A DNA stretch of 54,211 nt. It comes from Flammeovirgaceae bacterium (GTDB lineage Bacteria > Bacteroidota > Bacteroidia > Cytophagales > Cyclobacteriaceae). The notes under the pieces were generated by a model. It saw nothing but the letters and a program-made list of their open reading frames with translations. It was not told the DNA's origin and made no database searches. A program made the translations under genes and the position numbers. Location: contig JAIYCV010000050.1 in the NCBI GenBank assembly GCA_027487845.1, positions 1 through 54,211 of the forward strand, read 5' to 3'. This document shows positions 1-7,407 of this stretch, piece after piece. How positions within the stretch are numbered: the stretch's first letter is position 1; the number at the start of each line of letters is the position of its first letter.

Positions 1-10
1 AACAGACTAT

Positions 11-1117
11 TTAAAACAACTTCAGTTGAAAATTCTCCTCTCGCCTTCGCGGACGAAATGAAATCTCGCCAAAATTTGAAATAGAAATTCCTAACAGTCG
101 TACTTTTTTATCCAATAAATCGGTTGACAAAAGCAACTCCTTTGCCGCTGATTCAATACGATCTAAATCATCAATAGCCTCTTCAAAAGAATGACTGCGC
201 GTGATTTGTTTGAAATCGTGATACTTGATTTTAAGCGTCACCGTTCGGCCTTTTAGCTGGTGACGTGCCAACCGATCTTGTACAACAAGCGCAATCTTTT
301 CAAGCTGAGCTATCATTTCATCTTCCGTGGTGAGGTCAAAAGCAAACGTATCCTCTGCACCTACCGATTTGGCTTCTCTATCGGTTCGCACTTGCCGATC
401 GTCAATACCGCGCACAATGTTGTAAAAGAACCGCCCGATCTTGCCAAAGTATTTTACCAACTCCGCTTCCGTTAATTTCTTCAGATCGGCACCTGTATGC
501 AATCCCTTGGCTTTCATTTTTTCTGCAGTAACCTTCCCCACGCCAAAAAATTTCTCCACAGGCAGACTTTCCATAAAAATTGTGAGGCGCGATGGCCCAA
601 TGAAGGTTAATCCATCGGGCTTGTTCATATCCGAGGCTACCTTAGCGGCAAACTTATTGACTGATACTCCTGCAGAGGCTGTCAACTGCAATTCATCTTT
701 TATAGCTTTCCTTATAAGCTTTGCTATTTCAATAGCCGAACCGATGTTTTGTTTGTCGTGAGTAACATCCAAATATGCTTCATCCAATGAAAGTGGTTCT
801 ATTAAATCGGTGTAGCGATGAAAGATCTCTCGTATCTGTCTCGATACCTGTTTGTACGCTTCGAAGCGAGGATACACAAAAATGGCATGTTTACACAGTT
901 GCAACGCTTTTTTAGACGACATAGCAGAGCGTATGCCAAACTTGCGTGCTTCATAGCTGGCGGTAGCCACCACGCCACCTCTGCCTTGCGGAGAACCACC
1001 CACCACGATTGGCTTTCCACGGTAAGCGGGGTTATCGCGTTGCTCTACCGAAGCATAGAACGCATCCATATCAATGTGAATGATTTTACGAATGGGCTTT
1101 GTCTCGGAAGCTTCCAT
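11..1117 (-). CDS. dinB: DNA polymerase IV (Y-family translesion polymerase)
   Basis: Error-prone Y-family DNA polymerase that bypasses lesions during replication. The N-terminus carries the first catalytic motif HIDMDAFYASVE (metal ligand D16), and the palm motif SLDEAYLD supplies the D112/E113 acidic pair. The thumb and little-finger regions follow, and the extreme C-terminus ends QLKLF, a typical beta-clamp binding peptide. At about 368 aa the length is normal for the family. The open frame could begin three codons earlier at a TTG, but the ATG at 1117 is preferred. It is a single-gene unit; the upstream neighbour on the same strand is an acyltransferase separated by a GC-rich spacer. The gene looks intact, and the stop lies 10 nt from the window edge. 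Confidence 0.97.
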   Translation of the reverse strand: MEASETKPIRKIIHIDMDAFYASVEQRDNPAYRGKPIVVGGSPQGRGGVVATASYEARKFGIRSAMSSKKALQLCKHAIFVYPRFEAYKQVSRQIREIFHRYTDLIEPLSLDEAYLDVTHDKQNIGSAIEIAKLIRKAIKDELQLTASAGVSVNKFAAKVASDMNKPDGLTFIGPSRLTIFMESLPVEKFFGVGKVTAEKMKAKGLHTGADLKKLTEAELVKYFGKIGRFFYNIVRGIDDRQVRTDREAKSVGAEDTFAFDLTTEDEMIAQLEKIALVVQDRLARHQLKGRTVTLKIKYHDFKQITRSHSFEEAIDDLDRIESAAKELLLSTDLLDKKVRLLGISISNFGEISFRPRRREENFQLKLF

Positions 1118-1123
1118 GACAAG

Positions 1124-1131
1124 CAAAGTTA
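1124..1131 (-). promoter_or_regulatory. possible -7 element of dinB
   Basis: On the minus strand this reads TAACTTTG, a full match to the Bacteroidota -7 consensus TAnnTTTG, 6 nt before the preferred ATG of dinB. No convincing TTTG element lies at the usual 19-23 nt upstream. If used, the transcript would be nearly leaderless. A chance match is quite possible. Confidence 0.3.
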
Positions 1132-1152
1132 AACTACAAAAAGTGAATATTT

Positions 1153-1276
1153 ATGGCGGCAGCCGGGCTTTCGCTACTCGCCAGCCAACGCGCAACCCAT
1201 GTCGGGCTCGAACATGCCGCTCAATCCCTGCCGCAGGGCGCACCAAACCTAGCGCTTAGAGTTTGGTCAACACCAA
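1153..1276. repeat. GC-rich spacer with hairpins, possible dispersed repeat
   Basis: This intergenic stretch is visibly richer in G+C than its surroundings and holds short inverted repeats: CCCTG/CAGGG near 1226-1238, CCAAAC/GTTTGG at 1243-1266 with an inner CTA/TAG, and TTGGT/ACCAA at 1263-1276. Part of it (ATGCCGCTCAATCCCTGCCG) resembles a segment at about 27335-27360 in another intergenic region. It lies just past the stop of the acyltransferase gene, so the hairpins could also end that transcript. An open frame through it has no protein-like composition. Confidence 0.4.
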
Positions 1277-1302
1277 GCTGCCAACCACTCGATTTGAGAA
1301 AT

Positions 1303-1848
1303 CTAATTCAAGCTCGACTTTTCTGGATACTTAGCCGTAAATTGACGGTAGAAATTTTGTATCGAAAGCAAGTCTTTTTGGTAGTCGCCCGTGGGGTAAA
1401 ACAAATCCCCAAAGCCAGCTACTTTCTTTCCGTAATCCAGGTATCCCAGCACAATGGGCACGCCCGCGCCTATGGCCGTATGATAAAATCCTGACTTCCA
1501 TTCTTTCACGTAGCTGCGCGTACCTTCGGCTGGAATCAACAAAATAAGCTCATCGTTTTTCCGTAGGCTATTAATCATAGCATCAACCATGTTAGTATGC
1601 TTGGAGCGATCAACCGGAATACCACCCGTGGCGCGCATTAATATTCCCAACGGAAAATTAAAGAGACTCTTCTTAGCCAAAAACCGAATTCTCATTCCGC
1701 ACGAATACAATATGGCCATCGCGATTGGGTAATCCCAATTACTCGTGTGGGGTGCTGCCACTAATACGCACTTCTTAATGGACGGATCTAGCTGACTCCC
1801 TACCGTCCAGCCAATTAATTTCAAGTAAAGTCTACAAAGCCATTTCAT
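1303..1848 (-). CDS. 1-acyl-sn-glycerol-3-phosphate acyltransferase-like protein
   Basis: Member of the PlsC/LPLAT acyltransferase superfamily, which moves acyl chains onto lysophospholipid-type acceptors at the cytoplasmic membrane. Visible motifs are the catalytic HxxxxD box (PHTSNWD, H34 and D39), a GGIPVDRS segment typical of the second block, and the EGTR phosphate-binding motif at residues 108-111. At 181 aa it is short for PlsC but normal for the Bacteroidota subgroup often annotated as a glycerol acyltransferase. The open frame extends to 1953, but that would overlap the divergent aminotransferase gene, and the extra 35 residues look unlike the family. The ATG at 1848 leaves an 82-nt divergent promoter region. 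The exact acceptor cannot be told from sequence. Confidence 0.85.
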   Translation of the reverse strand: MKWLCRLYLKLIGWTVGSQLDPSIKKCVLVAAPHTSNWDYPIAMAILYSCGMRIRFLAKKSLFNFPLGILMRATGGIPVDRSKHTNMVDAMINSLRKNDELILLIPAEGTRSYVKEWKSGFYHTAIGAGVPIVLGYLDYGKKVAGFGDLFYPTGDYQKDLLSIQNFYRQFTAKYPEKSSLN

Positions 1849-1930
1849 TCGTACGCAGTTTTTACGAGCACAAGTAACTAAATTAATTAGCTTAGCACAA
1901 CCGAATATCATATAACCCTCAATTGAAGCG

Positions 1931-3043
1931 ATGAAGTACACGAGAATGCCCATTGAAATTGAAGCTCCTGAAGGCCTAGGCTATCACAGTATTGATTGCA
2001 ATTTATCCGAAAGTTCGTTTTCAGATCAACGACTTGGTGATTTAGGACTTGATCTCAATAATTTGCTATTGGTTTACAGTGATCATAAGGGTCAGCGAGA
2101 ACTGCGCGAAGTGATTGCAAAAGAAGCAAACTTACGGGCGGACGATGTGTTAATTACCTCAGGCGCAGCCCCTGCACTATTCATTGTAGCCACCTCTTTT
2201 TTAGAGCCTGGTGATCATGTGGTGGTAGCTAAATCAAATTATGCTACAAACCTTGAAACACCTCGAACCATTGGCGCAAAAGTCTCTTTTCTGAATATGA
2301 AGTTTGATGATGGCTACATACTCAATCTCGATGAATTGCAGCACCTGATCACCAACGAAACCAAGTTGGTGAGTCTAACGTATCCTCACAATCCTACAGG
2401 TGCGGTAATCACAGAGGAACAACTCAGGGAGTTAATCCAGTTGATTGAGCGAAAGAATACCTACTTGCTGATGGATGAGACCTACCGCGACATGACTTTT
2501 GGGAATGCCCCACCACTTGCAGCTTCACTTTCGGACAGGGTAATCAGCATTTCTTCTATGTCAAAATCGTATGGATTGCCGGGCATCCGCATTGGCTGGA
2601 TTATGTCACAAAATAAAAAACTGATGGAGACTTTTCTTGCCGCTAAGGAGCAAATCTTTATAACCAACTCAGTGGTGGACGAGGAGATTGCATTTCAATA
2701 TTTGCTTAACAAGCCGAGACACCTAGAATCCGTTAAACAGACAATTCTCAAAAATTTTATCGTATTGAAAACCTTTATGAACAATCAATCTGTTCTTGAA
2801 TGGGTCGAACCTCAAGGTGGATGTGTAGCCTTCGTTCGCCTCAAAAAGGAAATTGACATTGATGCTTTAAAGTTTCACCAAGTTTTGTTAGAGAAATATA
2901 AAACCTACGTAGGCCGTGGCCATTGGTTTGAAGAAGATGACCGTTACTTCAGAATTGGTTACAGCTGGGATAAAACTGAGAAACTCGAGAAGGGATTGAA
3001 AAATATCCTAGCTGTGATCAACGAAATTAGGGAAGTTAAGTAA
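1931..3043 (+). CDS. PLP-dependent aminotransferase, class I/II
   Basis: Fold-type I pyridoxal-phosphate enzyme that transfers amino groups between amino acids and 2-oxo acids. The sequence shows TSGAAPAL for cofactor phosphate contact, YPHNPTGAV near residues 151-159 (the conserved Asn-Pro), the Asp of MDETYRD that pairs with the pyridine nitrogen, and the Schiff-base lysine in SMSKSYGLPG (K212) followed by R.GW. At 370 aa it is a normal length. It heads a plus-strand operon with an M24 peptidase (about 80 nt on), an APC amino-acid permease and an AKR-Rid fusion, suggesting catabolism or salvage of an imported amino acid. The substrate is unknown. No close match to AspC, HisC or other named groups is evident by eye. 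Confidence 0.9.
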   Translation: MKYTRMPIEIEAPEGLGYHSIDCNLSESSFSDQRLGDLGLDLNNLLLVYSDHKGQRELREVIAKEANLRADDVLITSGAAPALFIVATSFLEPGDHVVVAKSNYATNLETPRTIGAKVSFLNMKFDDGYILNLDELQHLITNETKLVSLTYPHNPTGAVITEEQLRELIQLIERKNTYLLMDETYRDMTFGNAPPLAASLSDRVISISSMSKSYGLPGIRIGWIMSQNKKLMETFLAAKEQIFITNSVVDEEIAFQYLLNKPRHLESVKQTILKNFIVLKTFMNNQSVLEWVEPQGGCVAFVRLKKEIDIDALKFHQVLLEKYKTYVGRGHWFEEDDRYFRIGYSWDKTEKLEKGLKNILAVINEIREVK

Positions 3044-3121
3044 CACCTTGAAAAAGGAAATTTGATAGGTGGTTTGCCAAACTTATACCTTTCCTGTAAT
3101 CTTGTCAGATACCTAATTCAA

Positions 3122-4426
3122 ATGATCGTGAAAAAAGTTTTACTGATATTACTTTGTGTTCTCTTGTTGATCGACACCTATGGACAAGAGTCTTTTAGAA
3201 GATGGCGAAAGGCAAATCAAATAAGGCTTGATAAATTCGATCTTATTTTGCCGGAAGTAATGAGAGAAAACAAAATTGATATGTGGATTATCATGAACAG
3301 AGAAGGCAACTTTGATCCACTGTATTCCGATATGGGCGAAGGATATGTTGGGCATACTGGATATTATATATTTACAGATCTGGGTAAACCGAGAATAGAA
3401 CGAACCGTACTCGGTATTGATGGATACTTGTTGGAAGAAACGAAGGCCTACGATTATTTTGGATCAGAATCAGAACTCAAAGAGTTTGTTACAAAACGGG
3501 ATCCAAAACGAATTGGGCTCAATATGTCGAAAGACATTGGTGGAGCCGATGGGCTGTCGCACACGGGTAGGCAAGAGTTCGCAGAGATTTTAGGAAGTAA
3601 ATACGAAGCGAGGTTTGTTTCCGCTGAAAAACTAGTTTCGGATTTTAGATCGAGGCATACCGCAAGCGAACTAGTTGCTTTTGGTGAAGCTGGAGATTAT
3701 TCCTACCAATTTGCTGAACGTGCTTTATCAAACGAAGTAATCACTCCTGGTATAACCACGCTCGAAGATGTAGCTTGGTGGCTGAAAGAGCAGCAGTTTA
3801 AAAACAATCTGCAGTCTTCTTTTGGTATGCCTTCTGTCTACGTAACAGGACCCAATGGTATCGAGGCTACTTCTACGGATCGGATTATACAACGCGGAGA
3901 TATTTTAATGCTCGATTGGGGTGTCGGTTTCATGGGCTTTTACACCGATATGAAACGAATAGCTTATGTTTTAAAAGAGGGTGAAAAGGCGGTTCCCACC
4001 AGCATTCAAAACGCCTTTGACCAAGCATTGAAAGTTAGAAAGATTGTGACGAATGCCATCAAGCCCGGCATTACGGCAAAACAAAATGAGGTAAACATTT
4101 ACAAGTCGTTAAACGAGAGTGGATTTACTCAAATTGAATTTAACAAACCAAGTGCGGACGAAAAGACAAACGTTATTATCGGATGTCATTCGGTGGGTGA
4201 TTGGGGTCATGGCACCGGCCCATCGATTGCATTCTTTAATCCTGTACAACTTACCTACGTCCTTAAACCGACCAACCTATTGTCGATCGAATTGTTTGCC
4301 TATACACCCATACCAGAATGGGGTGGCAAAAAGTTAAGAATTCCGTTGGAGGATGATGCCGTTGTAACAGAAAGAGGAGTTGAATGGGTGTATCCCGCAA
4401 ACCAACGCATTCTATTGATAAAGTAA
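3122..4426 (+). CDS. exported M24 family metallopeptidase (Xaa-Pro aminopeptidase-like)
   Basis: Pita-bread fold metallopeptidase related to Xaa-Pro aminopeptidases and prolidases. Candidate ligands of the dinuclear metal site are visible in order: D265 in MLDWGVG, D276 in YTDMKR, H363 in GHGTGP, E390 in SIELFAY and E417 in VVTERG. The N-terminus from the ATG at 3122 (MIVKKVLLILLCVLLL...YGQ) is a signal peptide, so the enzyme probably acts in the periplasm. The frame could begin at a TTG at 3062, but that would add 20 residues before the signal peptide. The creatinase-like N-terminal domain precedes the catalytic domain. The downstream permease starts 2 nt after the stop, so the peptidase may release the amino acid that the permease imports. 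Confidence 0.88.
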   Translation: MIVKKVLLILLCVLLLIDTYGQESFRRWRKANQIRLDKFDLILPEVMRENKIDMWIIMNREGNFDPLYSDMGEGYVGHTGYYIFTDLGKPRIERTVLGIDGYLLEETKAYDYFGSESELKEFVTKRDPKRIGLNMSKDIGGADGLSHTGRQEFAEILGSKYEARFVSAEKLVSDFRSRHTASELVAFGEAGDYSYQFAERALSNEVITPGITTLEDVAWWLKEQQFKNNLQSSFGMPSVYVTGPNGIEATSTDRIIQRGDILMLDWGVGFMGFYTDMKRIAYVLKEGEKAVPTSIQNAFDQALKVRKIVTNAIKPGITAKQNEVNIYKSLNESGFTQIEFNKPSADEKTNVIIGCHSVGDWGHGTGPSIAFFNPVQLTYVLKPTNLLSIELFAYTPIPEWGGKKLRIPLEDDAVVTERGVEWVYPANQRILLIK

Positions 4427-4428
4427 CA

Positions 4429-5913
4429 ATGAACAATCCAAAAGGGCCTGGCCTCACCCGACAAATGGGTTTGCTTAGTTTAGCGGCAACCGGAATTTGC
4501 TCGATGATCGGTGCATCGATTTATGTAGTCCCTTTTATGATTCAGAGGAACGTACCAGGAATTGGGCCTTACGTGTTGCCCGCCTTTTTATTTGCAGCCA
4601 TCCCAGCAGCACTTGCGGCCTTCGCATACATAGTTCTTTCTTCAGCTATGCCTCGGGCCGGTGGAAGTTATATCTATGCCAGCAGAGCAATAAATCCTTA
4701 TATCGGTTTTGTTGCGAGCTTTTCGCAATGGTTTGGCTTATCTATTGCAATAGGTGTGGTATCGTATGTAATCGTCCCTTTTCTACGCGATATCTTTTCT
4801 GCTTTAAACTTAAACGAGCTCGCTGCCCTATTGGACACAGGTTTGATTCGCGTTACTCTTTCTTTACTTATACTTTGGACATTTGTTCTGATTAATATCC
4901 GTGGAATTAAACTTTATGAAAAAACCCTGATACCGCTAATGATCTTGATGTTTGGGCTCGGTTCCATAGTTATTGTTGCAGGCCTGATCTTCAATCATCA
5001 TGATTTTGCTTCGGCATTGCTTGCCAAAGAAGGAAGAACTATCCCAACGACATCAGCAGATTTCAGTTGGTCCACTTTTTTGGCTGGTGCCGCTATTTTG
5101 TTTTCAAGCTTCATCGGTTTTGACTCGATCGCGCAAGCGGGTGGTGAAGCCAGGAATCCGTCACTACTGCTTCCAAAAGCCATCGGCATTGCCATCATTA
5201 CGGTAACACTGTTTTACATTCTATTTGCCTATTCACTTTATCACACCGTGCCCTGGCAATTTGTTGCTCAAGAAGCCAGCAAAAAAGACGTGACTGCGCC
5301 AGGATTATTAAGTTACGTGCTACCTTCTGGGTGGGCGGTGTTTATTGTATTGGGAGCGACCATTGCGCTAATCAATGATTTACCCGCAATGATATTATCT
5401 GTTTCTCGCCTGATGTTTGCCTGGGCGGAAGACGGAATTTTCCCCAAAAAAATTGCGGCAATTCATAGAACGCATCACACACCACACCTGGCCATTTATT
5501 GCAGTGGACTGATGGCAACCATCGGGATTTTAGGAAGTCATTTTGCTGGCGATTTTTTTCTGGGTATAGATATTATGGTAACTTCCATGCTAGTAAATTA
5601 TTTGCTCATGTGTTGGTCGGTATTACTGCTACCCAAAACAAATCCCATCATAGCTTCCTACATTGCCGTTTTCAAAAGTAAGCGACTGCAAAAAACGGTG
5701 TCTACCCTTGGAGTAATCTGCATTACATCTTTTTTAGTAATACATATTGCAAAAGACATTAACGCATCCGTTAAGGCTTGGTATTTTCATTCTACACCCG
5801 TTTGGTTACTTGTGATGTTGACAGCTTCTTTTATTTTTTGGATAAACTGGAGAATGCTAAAAAAATCAGGCGTAAACACCAAAGAGCTTTTCTCAACTTT
5901 ACCCGCAGAATAA
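4429..5913 (+). CDS. APC-family amino acid permease
   Basis: Integral inner-membrane amino-acid/polyamine transporter of the APC superfamily, with about 12-14 hydrophobic segments over 494 aa. The first helix contains GICSMIGASIYVVP, matching the unwound substrate-binding GxG region of TM1 in this family. FIGFDSIAQAGGEARNP in the middle corresponds to the conserved TM6 'F.GFd....EE..NP' block. The start at 4429 lies 2 nt after the peptidase stop; an upstream in-frame ATG at 4384 would overlap that gene and add a non-hydrophobic tail. Tight spacing with the peptidase before it and the AKR-Rid gene after it (9-nt gap) indicates one transcript. The substrate is not readable from sequence. Confidence 0.9.
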   Translation: MNNPKGPGLTRQMGLLSLAATGICSMIGASIYVVPFMIQRNVPGIGPYVLPAFLFAAIPAALAAFAYIVLSSAMPRAGGSYIYASRAINPYIGFVASFSQWFGLSIAIGVVSYVIVPFLRDIFSALNLNELAALLDTGLIRVTLSLLILWTFVLINIRGIKLYEKTLIPLMILMFGLGSIVIVAGLIFNHHDFASALLAKEGRTIPTTSADFSWSTFLAGAAILFSSFIGFDSIAQAGGEARNPSLLLPKAIGIAIITVTLFYILFAYSLYHTVPWQFVAQEASKKDVTAPGLLSYVLPSGWAVFIVLGATIALINDLPAMILSVSRLMFAWAEDGIFPKKIAAIHRTHHTPHLAIYCSGLMATIGILGSHFAGDFFLGIDIMVTSMLVNYLLMCWSVLLLPKTNPIIASYIAVFKSKRLQKTVSTLGVICITSFLVIHIAKDINASVKAWYFHSTPVWLLVMLTASFIFWINWRMLKKSGVNTKELFSTLPAE

Positions 5914-5922
5914 GAAAATTAA

Positions 5923-7380
5923 ATGGTATCACACGTGATGAAAAAGGAGTTAGCAACCGATCTTAGTATTTCGCCAGTAATCGTTGGCCTTTGGCAGGTG
6001 GCCGATTTGGAGCGGAACGGTATTCCGTTAAATCCTGACGAGTCAGCTAAAGCTTTAGAAAACTATTATCGAGAAGGATTGACCAGCTTTGATATGGCTG
6101 ACCACTATGGTTCGGCCGAGATAATAGCTGGTGTTTTTAATAAGCAATATGCCAAAGGAGGAGCGCAACTGTTTACGAAATGGGTGCCATCGCCCGGTTT
6201 GGTTTCCAGGCAACAAGTTAAAACGGCTGTAGAGAAATCATTGACTCGTTTACAGACAGAATGCATTGATCTATTACAATTTCATGCGTGGAACTATGCC
6301 GACCCTGCCTGGCTCGATAGTTTATTCTGGCTTCAGGAATTAAAAGATGAAGGGTACATCCGCCATTTGGGTGTAACTAATTTTGATACTGCTCATTTAC
6401 TGGTTGCCATTAAAAGTGGAATTCAATTAGCTACAAATCAAATCTGTTATTCACTGTTAGATCAGCGTGCCAGCGGACAAATGACACAAGTTTGTTTAAC
6501 GAATAACATTAAACTTCTAGCCTTTGGCACAGTAGCGGGTGGTTTTTTAAGTGAGAAGTGGTTGAATCAACCAGAACCAATCATCAATGAAACACTCACG
6601 TGGTCGCAAATGAAGTATAAGCGCTTTATTGACGCTTCCGGAGGTTGGCAAAAGTTTCAATATCTTCTCCAGCAATTAAATGCAATTGCTCTAGAAAACA
6701 AAACCAGTATTGCTACGCTGGCAAGCCGATTTATTTTGGATCAACCTGCAGTGGGTGCCGTAATTATTGGGGCGAGGCTTGGTAAAGCTGAACATATTTT
6801 GGAAAATAAGAAATTACATTCATTCCGGCTGGATGATAGTTCAAAAAACAAAATAGAGAAAGCCATTAGCACGTTAACAAAAATCTCAGGTGATTGCGGA
6901 GACGAATACAGAAAGCCACCCTTTTTAACTGCATCGGGAGATCTAAGCCATCACATAAGTTCAATGCCTCCCCCATACCCCTCGGTGATTGGCTCGGATG
7001 GGAGAACAAAAGCGTTGAGCGGCACCATCTGGGAAGACTTAGCGGGATTTAGCAGAGCTATTAAAAAGGGCAATCGGATTTTGATATCGGGAACTACCGC
7101 TACCCATGGAACGCGACTTATTGGGGGTAGCGACCCAGTTGCACAAATGCACTTTGTAATTGATAAGATCGAAGGCGCTATTCAATCGCTGGGTGGCAGC
7201 CTTAAAGAGGTAGTAAGAACAAGGATCTACATAAAAAATATGAACGATTGGGAGGTGCTTGCACGAGTGCATGGTGAGCGATTTAAAGACATTCAACCTG
7301 CCAACACGATGATAAAAGCAGAACTAATAGGCAATGAGTATTTGGTTGAAATGGAAGCAGAGGCTATCATCAACGAGTAA
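5923..7380 (+). CDS. fusion of aldo/keto reductase and Rid (YjgF/UK114) domain
   Basis: A 485-aa two-domain protein. Residues about 15-320 are an NAD(P)H-dependent aldo/keto reductase with an apparently complete catalytic tetrad: D57 and Y62 (FDMADHYG), K86 (FTKWVP) and H121 (LLQFHAW). Residues about 345-485 are a Rid domain, recognisable from LISGTTATHG, VVRTRIYIKNMNDW and the C-terminal VEMEAEAI. In catalytic Rid proteins an Arg lies in a 'PARS' motif; here the segment reads PANT (N461), so the imine-deaminase arginine is missing, as in the non-deaminase Rid subfamilies. The gene closes the aminotransferase-peptidase-permease operon. A Rid partner for a PLP enzyme and a reductase for a carbonyl or imine would make sense together, but the actual reaction is inference. 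Confidence 0.88.
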   Translation: MVSHVMKKELATDLSISPVIVGLWQVADLERNGIPLNPDESAKALENYYREGLTSFDMADHYGSAEIIAGVFNKQYAKGGAQLFTKWVPSPGLVSRQQVKTAVEKSLTRLQTECIDLLQFHAWNYADPAWLDSLFWLQELKDEGYIRHLGVTNFDTAHLLVAIKSGIQLATNQICYSLLDQRASGQMTQVCLTNNIKLLAFGTVAGGFLSEKWLNQPEPIINETLTWSQMKYKRFIDASGGWQKFQYLLQQLNAIALENKTSIATLASRFILDQPAVGAVIIGARLGKAEHILENKKLHSFRLDDSSKNKIEKAISTLTKISGDCGDEYRKPPFLTASGDLSHHISSMPPPYPSVIGSDGRTKALSGTIWEDLAGFSRAIKKGNRILISGTTATHGTRLIGGSDPVAQMHFVIDKIEGAIQSLGGSLKEVVRTRIYIKNMNDWEVLARVHGERFKDIQPANTMIKAELIGNEYLVEMEAEAIINE

Positions 7381-7407
7381 AACTAAGTCTTTAAGCAAAG
7401 TGTAAAA

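Noticed and set aside
1153..1494. 113-aa open frame on the plus strand
   Set aside because: It runs through the GC-rich spacer and antisense to the acyltransferase; composition is not protein-like.
1849..1953. Longer start for the acyltransferase
   Set aside because: It would overlap the divergent aminotransferase start and adds residues with no family similarity.
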